This document shows, in pieces, positions 32,881 through 43,661 of a stretch of DNA of 64,000 bases (the first letter of the stretch is position 1; every line of letters starts with the position of its first letter). The stretch spans positions 496,001-560,000 of the forward strand of contig JAVSML010000040.1 in NCBI GenBank assembly GCA_038503035.1, written 5' to 3'. The DNA is from Crocodylus rhombifer. Taxonomy: Eukaryota; Chordata; Crocodylia; Crocodylidae. The translations under genes and the position numbers were made by a program. Under the pieces are notes generated by a model. The model saw only the letters and a list, made by a program, of their open reading frames with translations. It ran no database searches and was not told the origin of the DNA.

Positions 32881-35800
32881 AACATTCACAATTTCAAAAT
32901 GAAGTCAGCAGGAACTGCAGGTGCTTGGCATCTCTGAAAATCTGGCCTTTAGGCAGCATAATAAAGCTTCAGCAGTCTCAGCTTACCCAGTAACTCTTTT
33001 AGAGACAGGAATACCAATTGGACTAATCACATGTGTAAAGATAAGCATGTGCTTAAGAGCATCACTGAATAGGGATTGAGAGGTGGTCTTTCTTTTTAAT
33101 TGGGGTGACCATCTGCGCCTTTAAGGAACTGCTTATTTCATCTATGAGCGTAGTTGTTCCACAAGGACACTGTTACTCTGATGAGAATTATAGTCTAAAC
33201 ATGGTTAGTTCTTATTTCTTACAGGTCTGTCTGTTGTTTTGAAAATATGGGCCCAGATTTTCTAGTCTTGCATGGACTTGAGTCCACTCTGGCTAGCTAT
33301 GCTAGGGCTCTAAGACTTGGTTGCATTTTGGTTTTCCAATACTGGTATTGCCATACATGCATGAATGCACCAGGAAGAAGTTGTCCACACTGGGCAGTTT
33401 GTTCTTCAGTGTGTTGCATACAAACAGATTTAGTGGAAAAGGGACCACTATGATTTAATTCCTAGCTGAGCAGTCTATAAAACTTCACCCAGCAATGTGT
33501 GCATCAAGCCTATTTTATAATTTAAAGTTAGAATGCATCTTTCAAACAGACATCCAATCTTGATTTGAAAACTTGGCAGATGAACACAATTTAGATTATA
33601 AATAAGTGGTTTTAAAATGAAAGATCAGGTCCAATGCTTATAGGAAGACTTAGGAGAGCTATAGTTTGCCCACATAACAACAATATGATTTGATTTAAAG
33701 CAGAGACAGACCTGATATAATCTTGGGAAAGGCAGATGTTCAGGCTTAAAGCAGCATGCTGGCTACCCTGTACTGCTCAGGAGCCAACCAGGGATTCCTA
33801 TTCACATGAAAGGAATTTTCTGAATGGCACAGAGCCATCTCTGGCAGCTTTATGACTGCCTCCTTTTGCCAGGAGCAGATATGGGATTTGGAAAGGGGGG
33901 TGCAAATGGTAGGTTATCCAACCCATTTGGCCCCAGGGGGGTTCTTACAGCTCAGACAACCCACCTCTAGTGGCAGAGTTGCAACTTGTCAGTACAGTTG
34001 CTGGAGCAGCTGGCTGCACTGACACAGCTCCAGAAGTCAGGGGGTGAACATTGCTATCACTTGCTTTTCCCCCCACTGGCCTTTAGCCTGAAACAATTTT
34101 AGTCACCAACAGCAAGCAAAGATCCCAAATTAGGTGTGGGCAGGAAATCAGGAGAAGTAGGAAGATGACCAGTTTCTAACCACCCCCCCCCCGGGTTTTG
34201 GACCTGTGCTGATCACCCCACCTTGTGCTATGTAGTCAAAAGGGAAGGTACCCACCCTGGATCCATCCTGTTCCTGGTCCTTTTTGCGTAAGAAGCATGT
34301 CGGTGGACTGAGGAGCTGTGCCAATGATGCATGATTCCAGTTTACTCTGAAGCTGTTACAGGCTCCCTCTGTCAGGAGTAAAGGGAGCAAAATGTGGCCT
34401 AGAGTTACTTTTTCCTCAAACCCCACCTATAGTTTGTCTCACCACGAAGACAGCCCTGTTTTGGATGAAACCCAGGATGTTCAGACTAAAGCTGTAAAAG
34501 AAAAGAAAAATTCTTTACTGAATGGGAGAGCGTGTTTAATAAAGAATTTAATACACATTCTGTTTTCTATTAATGAACTAAACCACTGATAAATAATCAA
34601 GTTTACTGTATGGTAAGGAGATTTACTGGGGGAGCAGAGTGGGGGGGGGCGGGTATCTTCCTTCTCCATAACTAAAGATTTTTTCTCCTCCTTCTAACAA
34701 TACCAGCCTCCCAAGAGCATGTCTTCAAACTTGTACTGCTGACAGAAAAAAGACACAAAAGACAGCTTAAACATGATGAATCAATGAGGTAACATTGATT
34801 TGTACCATTTTCCTTTGCAATGTAAGTTTTCAAGCCTGCCTTTGAAGATTATACTATAGGTTCCTGGTAGTCTGGATTTTTTTTTTCTGTCCCTAACTCT
34901 ACTATATCCCATCTCATTTCTACAATTGTTACTCAGGGTACCTCCCCTGAAAGACACCTGACAAATTAGGGATAATTTATAGCACAATTAAGCAATCAGA
35001 AAGTATACAAATAAAGAAGAGGAAAGCATGTACTCAAAAAAAAAAAGGAGAGAGAATAGGAGAGCCACATAGGAGTCACCCTTTGTCCCAGTGGAAAAAA
35101 AAAATTCTATCCAGGAAGACGAGGCTTGCTCGTGTGCCTTAACTCTTAATCCATGCTTCATTCTTGTGGAAGGTGGACAAAGCTGCCACTGAGAAGAAAG
35201 AATTCAGGCAATCACACTTCATCATAGTTATACACATGAAATTCCCACAATTCGGGAGACTGGGGAACCTTTTCCTGCTTAGCACCCAGACCTATGCAAC
35301 CTAATACACTTGCCCTGCTAAGTGGCACCTCCATCATGGTGAAACCTTTGGAAAGCCAAACATGACTCTGAATTGGCTTAAGGAAAAGAGAAACGCATAA
35401 GGGTGAGTTAGCATAACACATAATCAATAATTAAACACTGGTATGACATCTGAATGGCACAGGTCGACTGCCTCCTGTAGCTCTCTCCCTCACTGCATGT
35501 GCGGGAGGAGAGAAAACCTTACCACAGCAAGAAAATCTGAATGGCACGTTGCTCCATCCCAGCTCTGCTATAAGGAAAAGGAAAGTCTGCTCCTTCCCTT
35601 TCAGTCAATAAACAGCTCCTTAAATTCAAAGGGGCAACCTTTCACAGAGCTTGAGAGAAAGAGGCTTGTAACTGGACAGAAGTAATGAGCCCCTGATGTC
35701 CATCCAGAAAAATCCTCAGCAAATCCCATGCAGTTGGCCATTTCTTTCCTGTTCTGTGAAGATGGAGATGGGCAAAAAAGATAAGGAGGCATGGTGGTGA

Positions 35801-36149
35801 CATTAGTTTAAATTAAACTGAGTTATGTGACTGAATTCCAGGGTCATTTATATTTGACAATATTTAGGTAAAGGGCATATAATGACTTCAGAAGATGCAC
35901 AGGCCATTAAGTCCTGGGCAGCAAGGATACCATTTCTCTTCAGAATGGTGCTATAAAGAGCTCTGATTATGGGCTCAAGTAAGGCAAAATAATTTAAGCC
36001 TTATATCACATTGTTACATACTGCTTCTTGCATTGCAGTCAGCTTTGGTGAAAGGTTGCACAGACAAAAACAGAAGGATTTAATTTTTTAAAAAGTTGCT
36101 TTTGAATTAGGATTTGTAAAAGATCCCTTACTCCTCTAAGGCAGGCAAG
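32881..36149. other. Unique DNA, no gene seen
   Basis: Over 3 kb of AT-rich DNA with short homopolymers (a C-run near 34182, G-runs near 34641, A-runs near 35035 and 35095). No transposon end, exon or RNA gene is supported. Confidence 0.45.
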
Positions 36150-36190
36150 GTTTTTTGAGTAATGTGATATCTTTTATTAGATCAACTGAG
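36150..36190. repeat. Fragment of the 37.9-kb SINE family
   Basis: The phrase GTGATATCTTTTATTAGATC matches the body pattern ATGATACCTTTTATTAGACC of the foldback SINE at 37839-38125. Only about 40 bp is recognisable. Confidence 0.45.
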
Positions 36191-36266
36191 TATTACTCCT
36201 CTAACTCACCCCTCAATCTATACTGTGGACACCTCTTTCTATTTACCATAAATTAGACATCATTAA

Positions 36267-36499
36267 CTCTATACCAGGGGTCTGCAACATTGGTGGGTAG
36301 AGTGCCAAAAACACCTGCAACTCTGACTTGTAAAATGATGGTGTGCAAGGGATAGATGGCTGGGGAGCCATCAGAGGCCTGATCCTTGTTGTGGCAGCAC
36401 AGCCTCAACTACTTCCCTGAAGCACCTGTGCCAAGCAAAATGCCTTTACGTGCTATACTCTGGCACCCATGCCAGGGGTTGCTTACCCCTGCTCTATAC
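36267..36499. mobile_element. hAT-type MITE with exact 8-bp TSD
   Basis: The 217-bp body (36275-36491) is flanked by exact copies of CTCTATAC at 36267-36274 and 36492-36499. The ends CAGGGGTCTGCAACATT and, reversed, CAGGGGTAAGCAACCCC are clear hAT-type TIRs. It has no coding capacity and one of the best-preserved structures in the window. Confidence 0.92.
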
Positions 36500-36835
36500 T
36501 ATTCTTTGCCACTCTACCCTTCTGTACAAATGTGGTGAATCATTCTGCATAAATAGTTTGCAGACATCCCCTGCATTTTCTTCTTCATAAATAGTCCACA
36601 TAGAAATTATATTCTCTACCTGATGTTATTTCAAGCTACTTCTGTAATGATTTTGGAAGATAGTTCCTGGTTTGTACCTAGTTTACAAACTGACTGATTT
36701 TTGGGTCTCATATCCAAGAAGTTTTGATTCAACACATTTGTTATATTATCTATTTGTTCTATTATTGGTGAGGCGAGGGTTGAGGGGAGGTGGAAATACC
36801 ACAGAATCTGTTTTTTAGATGAGAGCTGGATTACT

Positions 36836-37490
36836 AAGGCCTCCTTTACACATGCAGATAAATCGCAATTGGATCTAATGCATGAACCACACAATCATGC
36901 CACCTGCCACGCCACATGTGCATGTCAGGAGGCATGACCAGGAGATCGTGCATTAGATCCAATCATGCCTTATGCCGGTGTAGGGGGATCCTGATCCTAG
37001 GCTACCCTGCACCATCAAGAAGCAGGCTAATGAGTGGGGCTTCCAGCCATGGGGACCACACTCAACTGGACCAAGAATCCCTGCACCTGATGGAGCTGTC
37101 AGTCATCTGGAACCAAAAATCCCCACATCTGATGGGACTTTTGGTCCTGGCAATGCCTGTACAGGTGGGGCTTCTGCAGTCTCCCAGCTACGGGGGTGTG
37201 TCGAGTGCGGCTAGCAGATCAAAATAGCTGGGAGATTTCAGCAGCTGCAATCTTCCAGCCACTTCCTGGAGCACCCCTGCACCTGGGAGACCACATTGGC
37301 TGGAATCTCCCAGTCCTAGGGGTGCATTGTTCTCACTAGCACAGGGCTGCAGTCTCCCAGCTGCAAGGCTGCCTACACATGCAAAATTAAAGCTGAATAG
37401 AAACCAGCTACAAAGTTACTACACATTTTTGAGCAATAACTTTATAGCTGGGTGGACCTTTTTAAGGCATGATTGCTAATTTGCAGGTGT
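36836..37490. mobile_element. TIR element with internal palindrome
   Basis: The left terminus GGCCTCCTTTACACATGCAG and the reversed right terminus TGGCTACACCTGCAAATTAG correspond imperfectly. Just inside the left end, GGATCTAATGCATGAACC faces GATCGTGCATTAGATCC across about 36866-36965. CTCCCAGCT phrases recur in the interior. The family is not identified and no target duplication was confirmed. Confidence 0.5.
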
Positions 37491-37827
37491 AGCCAGTGTA
37501 AATTTATTGTGCTTTTAACAAGTTAATTGTGCAATAGATATGACATGTTGAGGGGGTCTAATTCACATACCACAAATATTCTGAAATAGTTGTTGAAAAA
37601 ATATTTAATCTAATTTTCCTGCTAGACAATTCATTTGCCAGAAATTTCATTGAAAACAATTGCAAGAAGTCTTGCAAACATAGCAAGTGAAAACTTGTTC
37701 AAGAATTTGTTTTGAAACTTTAACTCATCTATCCGGGGCACTTAGCACTGATCGCCCCTGGTACCAGATAGAGAGACTGCCACCAGTCTTAACTCTAAAA
37801 CCTATTCTTCAGCCTTCTAAAGGCTTT

Positions 37828-38136
37828 AAAACCTTCCATGAGTGTACTTGGTAGCCGCGTTGGTCTGAGACAAGAATACATACAAAAAACTAGAACTCGT
37901 GGTTCCAAAATGATACCTTTTATTAGACCACCTGGGAAATTGCAAGAAAATTGTCCTTTTCTGCAAGCTTTTGGGATCAAAGTCTCTTCCTCCTTTTCCC
38001 AGAGCCTGATCAAGGGACTTTGATCCCAAAAGCTTACAGAAAAGGACAATTTTCTTGCAATTTCCCAGTTGGTCTAATAATAGGTATCATTTTGGAACCA
38101 AGAGTTCTAGTTTTTTGTATGCATCAAAACCTTCCA
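37828..38136. mobile_element. Foldback SINE with 11-bp TSD
   Basis: A 287-bp body (37839-38125) lies between exact copies of AAAACCTTCCA (37828-37838 and 38126-38136). It opens with GTAGCCGCGTTGGTCTGAG. TAGCCGCGTTGG resembles a pol III box A, and GGTTCCAAA about 45 bp on resembles a weak box B. The remainder is a near-perfect inverted repeat: 37876-37984 pairs with 38016-38124 around a 31-base loop. The length of the duplication suggests LINE-mediated retrotransposition rather than hAT transposition. Confidence 0.8.
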
Positions 38137-38267
38137 GAGATTTTGCATTCACTCCCCATCGAAACTTTACCAGCTGGTTTCAGTGAGTTCCTTGCAATGC
38201 TGAAATAATTACTTTTATGACTACTTCTAAAAGGGGGCAGAGCCTCACAGCACAATACTAAATAATA

Positions 38268-38678
38268 CAATACAGCAGTGATCTCCAACCTTTTCAAGTA
38301 GGAGATCACCTCTGGCATTTAAAAGCAACCCAAGATCTATTGTGTGTCACTACCACCTCAGCAGGTAAGTATGTGGGGAGGGAAGAGGGGGGTGCAGACT
38401 GAGGCAGAGGAAGAAAAAAATTATTTGGGGTGCACCTCCCCAGCAGGTAAGTCCCACCCAGCTGGGGCACCACTCAACTCACCCCTGTCTTGCCTCTGCA
38501 GCGCTGTCCCTCACCACGGGGGCCTCGATCTAGCCCCTGCCCACGGTCTGACCTGCTGGGCTAGGGCATGCACATGCATGCACGCAAGCACTTAGCCCCC
38601 CACCTCAGCCTCAGACTGACTCCAAGAGGCTCTGAGATCTACTGGTGGATCCACTGGTTGGTGTTCACTGCAATACAG
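38268..38678. mobile_element. hAT-type element with exact 8-bp TSD
   Basis: The 395-bp body (38276-38670) has CAATACAG on both sides (38268-38275 and 38671-38678). The ends are CAGTGATCTCCAACC and, reversed, CAGTGAACACCAACC. Subterminal GAGATC/GATCTA phrases mirror each other. It is non-coding, with a GC-rich interior. Confidence 0.92.
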
Positions 38679-38989
38679 TATAGTGGAGGCTGCCACTGAT
38701 AATGGAATTAAAAAAAATAGCAGGTTTTATAGAAAAGAGTGACCAGTGTTTGTATTAAATCTTATTTTAAAACATGTTAATATTTTTTCTTTCCCCCTTG
38801 AACCAAGTTTCCTTTCTCTTGTGCTCTTGGAAACATTAACAACCATTTTAACAGTCAGGTTAAGTCTATGGCTTTATTTTTCAAAAAAAATTAGGCAATA
38901 TTCTCCTTCCTAGATCTGTATGCTGAAGGCATTTTACCAGGCACACTTAAATGGGTCATTGATGCTCAGCCTAGATGTCATATACTAAG

Positions 38990-39720
38990 GGAGAGGCTGA
39001 GAGAGAGATGGCGAAACCTGGTTGCCAAGGAGACGGCCAATCACAATACTGCCTGAAAATGAGCACATGTCAGGGCTTGGGACCAGGCAGCTTGGTGAAG
39101 CCAGCCTTTCACAGCCTCAGGCTTAATTGATGCGGATTCTTATGAGACTTACCAGTAGCTGTTGTTGCTGTGCAGGTTCATGAAGAATACAACAAAACAG
39201 AGCTAATACTTGCCTGTAAAGCCTTAACGTGCTCAGTTCTTTCATTTCCAAAAACACATTTAACAAATCTCATATTTGATGCTGGATGAATGGGAATCAT
39301 TTAGGAGGCATATTACATTTGGCTGGCCATGTGCAGTCTAAGAGAAACATATTATGAGAGGTGATGTAATCCTAAAAACATTTACTGTATGATTACACTA
39401 TGATTCATCCTTTAAAGGAAGGAATATATCAGCAATTAAGTATCATTTTTATGACCAGCTTGTTAGATTAAACAATTTAAGGACTTTCACTTCTGCCCTT
39501 CAATTCACTCAATAGATATATATTAAAGTGAGCTATTAATTCAAGGAGGGCAATCCTGAGCTTTAGGGTAATTTCACAACTCTGTTTCTTCTGTTTTTCA
39601 TGGCAAATGTCTCCAGAGCCATAGCTCTGTCTTACGTGTCTCCCTGTGTGACCTTCCCTTTTTATTCATGATAAATGTTATTTCCTGAGGACTTAAGGCT
39701 GGCACACACCAGAAGGATGA
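38990..39720. promoter_or_regulatory. Candidate conserved non-coding block
   Basis: About 700 bp free of transposon ends. It contains GGTTGCCAAGGAGAC at 39020-39034, similar to an RFX X-box (GTTGCC..GGAGAC), immediately followed by CCAATCACAAT with a CCAAT box. Many TTAAT/ATTA cores follow, and GATTACACTATGATTCATCC lies near 39390. No frame appears coding. I infer a possible regulatory element; conservation was not tested. Confidence 0.3.
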
Positions 39721-41319
39721 TATAGCAAAATACATCACTTTCATTATCAGCAATAAATGACCTTTTAAAATGTGATTTCCCCAAAAGCTTTAGAAAAACC
39801 TTAACTACCAATACTCAATTTATAGTATGCCCATTTTAATGATTGTAAGTGTAGCAGCATCATGTGAAATACACATGTGATACATACAGATTATAGATGT
39901 GCATACACAAAATACTTTATGTACCATATAACACTCCAGAGCCATAACTAGCTTAGAATCTCTAAGTAGAGCTTGGTGAAATGCTTTAATAAACAGAAAC
40001 CTTGCTGGAAAAAAGTTTGAGAAGACCAAAACAATTTTTGAATGTGGATCCTATTTAGCTAAACGTAATTAGATCAATATAAAGGGAGGAGAAATTTTGA
40101 AAAATGTTAAAACATTTCATTTCAGCTTTTACTTAAATACAATGTTTCATTGTGTAAATTCCAAAACATAGAAACTAAAAGGTTAAACAAAAGGATTACA
40201 TAACCAAAACATGGAAAAGAAAACCACACACACATTTTGGGTGGATCCAAAAAAACTATCTTCTCATTTTACCAAATAAACAAACAAAAACAAATCTGTT
40301 TTGGTTGGACCAAGCCCATTTCCCCCCCCAACACTTTTTTAGTTTTGGCTATCAAATAAAAAAGGTTCAATATTCATTAAATTGTCTTTCTAACTGCTAC
40401 TAAAATACAAAATTGTAACTGATAATTCTAACCAGTGTTGTACACAAAAAGTCAGTCTGGAAAACTGGGGAAAGATTTCACAAAAAAAAAAGAAGTTTTA
40501 GTTAAAACATTTCCCAATTAAACTATTTTGCCTTGTATCTACCAAAGCCATATTCACAGGTACCTGTAAATAAATCAAAGGCACATCACAGTCATTAGTA
40601 CTGGAACTGGAGACTTAAAAATTCCAGTGCTTTATCATTTTATTATTCTCCACTACCCTATTATTTGAACATTTTACAAACTTTAACTAAGATACCATCA
40701 CAATATCACCATGAGGCAGGGAAGTAGTATTTTCCCCATTTTACAGATGGGAGAAAGACATAGAGTTACTGAAAAAAATGTCATATAGAAAATCTATGCC
40801 AGAACAGAATATGACAGTGTGCGTAGGGTGTGAATAAACTCTTTACCTTTCAAGTTCCAAGACTGGAAAGGACAGCTGTACAGGTGAGTTCTTATTCTGA
40901 CATGTTGGTGAGAAAATTAAAGAATTCATTCATCTCAAATCTTCTTGTCAAGTAAATGAAAACCAAAGATTGCTGGGTTGTTTCCAAGAATCATCCATTG
41001 TCATTAAATCAAAGACGAAGGAGGTTTTGATCTGACTGCACTGAAAATGAAAAAGGCAAGGTGAAAACTATTGTATCTCTTGTTGAAGATGAGCTTTGAA
41101 CTCAGTGTCCTCACATACACACACACAGAAATTCTTCAAAGCCATGCTACATTTATACTAAACTCAGAACAAACCAGTATGTTCATGGGCTCTTCATATG
41201 GACATTTATATTCCTGTAGAGACCCTATGTGAATTTATAGTTTAAAAGACAACTATTTTTCAAAGGGATAAAATATTTCAATTTACTTATAAGTTATGAC
41301 CTCATCAACTGCTTTGTCT
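39721..41319. other. Unique AT-rich DNA
   Basis: AT-rich with numerous A-runs. No recognised repeat, exon or RNA gene. Confidence 0.5.
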
Positions 41320-41577
41320 CTTTAGACCAGTGGTTTTCAACTTTTTTTAAACTCAAGGCAACCCTGCATAACTTTTGTGAATTAAGCAGCACCTCCTTTC
41401 AAAATCTAACTTATTTATTACAGTGCTTATGCACTTGCAGAGGGCTTGGGCAGTGGGGGTGAGGAGCAGCCAGTCAGGGATAAGCCTGAGCCTGTGCTTA
41501 TATGCTTATCTCCTCACACCTCCTGGCACCCCTCAAGGGATCTCATGGCACGCCAGTTGATAATTACTGCTTTACAC
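41320..41577. mobile_element. hAT-type MITE with 8-bp TSD
   Basis: The body at 41328-41569 has the left end CAGTGGTTTTCAACTTTTTT, a classic hAT start. The reversed right end is CAGTAATTATCAACTGGCG. The flanking octamers CTTTAGAC and CTTTACAC agree at seven of eight bases. It is non-coding. Confidence 0.88.
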
Positions 41578-41790
41578 TGTAAAGCATCCCACATTATAAG
41601 GACTGATCCTGACTGGGGACTTTGTGTACTACTGTGATACTGATACAATATACTGACACTGACACAATGCATTTTGCATAAAAGTATGCAAGTGGTCCAC
41701 CTGATAGATGTATCTCACCTCCAAAACTGGCTATCAACAAATGCATTTGTGGTATTGGGGGTGGAGGAGAGGAGGAGGCAGTGAGAAAAA

Positions 41791-41994
41791 TTCATAGATG
41801 TTAGGGTCAGAAGGGACCTCAATGGATCATCGAGTCCAACCCCCTGCCAGTGGCAGGAAAAAGTGCTACAGTCATGTGACCTCAGCCAGGTGCTTGTCCA
41901 GTCTCCTCTTGAAGACTCCCAAGGTAAGGGAGAGCACCACCGCCCTTGGAAGCCCACTCCAGATTCTGGCAACCCTGACTGTGAAGAAGTTCAC
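41791..41994 (-). mobile_element. CR1 3' end fragment
   Basis: The plus strand reads TTCATAGATGTTAGGGTCAG, AAGGGACCTCAATGGATCATC and TCTCCTCTTGAAGACTCCC, the reverse complement of a CR1 3' terminus. It abuts a plus-strand CR1 head to head at about 41995. Confidence 0.9.
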
Positions 41995-42374
41995 AGTTAA
42001 AATCCGTGGGGAACACGGCACAGGGGACACAATGGTAGGAGTCTACTACAGACCTCCCACCCAAAGTCCTGAGTTTGACCAGGAGTTCACCCGGGAACTG
42101 GCTGAGGCCACATGCTCTAGCACCATGGTGGTCATGGGTGACTTCAATTACCTGGACATCTCGTGGGAAGATCGCTCAGCAAAATCTGAGTGTCGCAAAG
42201 CTTCCTCTCGTGCGTGGATGACCTCTACCTGACTCAAGAAGTCTATTGGCCAACGAGAGGCAAAGCACTGCTCGACCCGGTACTGGCTACAGGGGATGAC
42301 CTAATCGGTGACCTAGTGATTGATGGGAAGTTGGGTGACAGCGACCATGAGCTGATCACCTTCACCATCCGCCA

Positions 42375-43075
42375 TAAAGGACTGGTCAACGCCAACATCC
42401 TAAGGGATAGCCAGCATGGGTTTGTTTCAGGTAGTTCTTGCTTGACCAATCTCATTTCCTTCTACGACCAGGTGACCTATCACCTGGACAAGGGAGAAGA
42501 GATTGATGTTATATATCTTGACTTCAAAAAAGCCTTCGATCTTGTATCCCATGATCAAACTGGCCAATTGTGGCCTTGGGTCCACCACGATCCGCTGACT
42601 GGGAAATTGGCTCTGTGGTTGGACCCAGAGGGTAGTAATGGATGGCAGTCACTCATCACGGTGCCCTGTGACCAGTGGGGTCCCCCAAGGCTATGTCCTT
42701 GGACCCATATTGTTCAACATCTTCATTAACGATGTGGACATTGGAGTCAGGAGTGGACTGACCAAGTTCGCCGATGACACCAAACTTTGGGGAAAAGCAT
42801 CCACGCCAGAAGACAGGCAGGTGATCCAGGCTGACCTGGACAGGCTCAGCAAATGGGCAGATGAGAACCTGATGGTGTTTAACACCGAAAAATGCAAGGT
42901 TCCCCACCTTGGGAAGAAAAACCTGCAGCATCCTTATAGGCTCGACAGTGCTACGCTGGCTAGCACTACAGAAGAAAGGGTCTTGGGGGTCATGGTTGAC
43001 CACAAGAAGAACATGAGCCTTCCGTGTGATGCTGTGGCTAGTAAAGCGAGCAAAATGTTGGCTTGCATCCATTGA
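42375..43075 (+). pseudogene. CR1 reverse transcriptase relic
   Basis: The RT domain of the plus-strand CR1 lies across two frames. The first (to about 42570) has QHGFVSGSSCLTNLISFYDQ and DVIYLDFKKAFDLVSHDQ with the first catalytic Asp. The second (from about 42640) has VTSGVPQGYVLGPILFNIF, the catalytic FADDTKLWGK, then KWADENLMVFNTEKC and ERVLGVMVDHKKNM. A stop at about 43073 precedes the next piece at 43112. The NYRPVSL block is absent because of the upstream deletion. Confidence 0.9.
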
Positions 43076-43111
43076 TGCTTCTCAAGCAAATCCCGGGATG
43101 TCATTCTCCCC

Positions 43112-43423
43112 TTGTACTCGGCATTGGTGAGGCCGCAACTGAAGTACCGTGTCCAGTTTTGGGCTCCACAATTCAAAAAGGATGTGGAGAAGCTTGAGAG
43201 AGTCCAAAGAAGAGCCACATGCATGATCAGAGGTCAGGAAAACATATCTTACGATGACAGGCTGAGAGCCATGGGACTCTTTAGCCTGGAAAAGCTCAGG
43301 CTCAGGGGTGATCTGATGGCCACCTATAAGTTTATCAGGGGTGACCACCAGGATCTGGGGGAAAGTTCGTTCACAAGAGTGCCCCCAGGGATGACAAGGT
43401 CGAATGGTCATAAACTACTGTGA
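43112..43423 (+). pseudogene. CR1 ORF2 C-terminal region
   Basis: This continues the plus-strand CR1 after a stop. YSALVRPQLKYRVQFWAPQF is followed by ERVQRRATCMIRGQENISYD, LGLFSLEKLRLRGDLMATYK-type sequence (here MGLFSLEKLRLRGDL) and GMTRSNGHKLL. It is the conserved CR1 tail region. After another stop the 3' untranslated tail follows. Confidence 0.9.
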
Positions 43424-43661
43424 GACCATTTCAGGCTGGACATAAGGAAGAATTTCTTTACTGTCCGAGCCCCCAAGGTCTGGAACAGCCTGCCATCAGA
43501 GGTGGTCCAAGCACCTACACTGAACACCTTCAAGAGCAGATTGGATGCTTATCTTGCTGGGATCCTATGACCCCAGCTGACTTCCTGCCCTTTGGGCGGG
43601 GGGCTGGACTCGATGATCTTCTGAGGTTCCTTCCCACCCTAATGTCTATGAAATTCTATGA

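Larger units (their letters stand above)
41995..43661 (+). mobile_element. CR1 LINE, internally deleted, plus strand
   Basis: The only plus-strand CR1. It starts inside the endonuclease (VGVYYRPPTQSPEFDQEF and VVMGDFNYLDISWEDRSA). It reaches GDSDHELITFTIRHKG and then jumps straight to RT sequence (NILRDSQHGFVSGSSCLTN), so the linker and first RT block are missing. RT motifs continue through IYLDFKKAFDLVSHD, VPQGYVLGPILFNIFINDVD and FADDTKLWGK. The C-terminus has FRLDIRKN-like sequence, and a TCTATGAAATTCTATGAAG tail ends it near 43661. Several frameshifts make it non-functional. Confidence 0.93.

Noticed and set aside
37839..37910. tRNA gene
   Set aside because: Only loose box A and weak box B matches occur, with no cloverleaf or anticodon stem. 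It is the head of a SINE.
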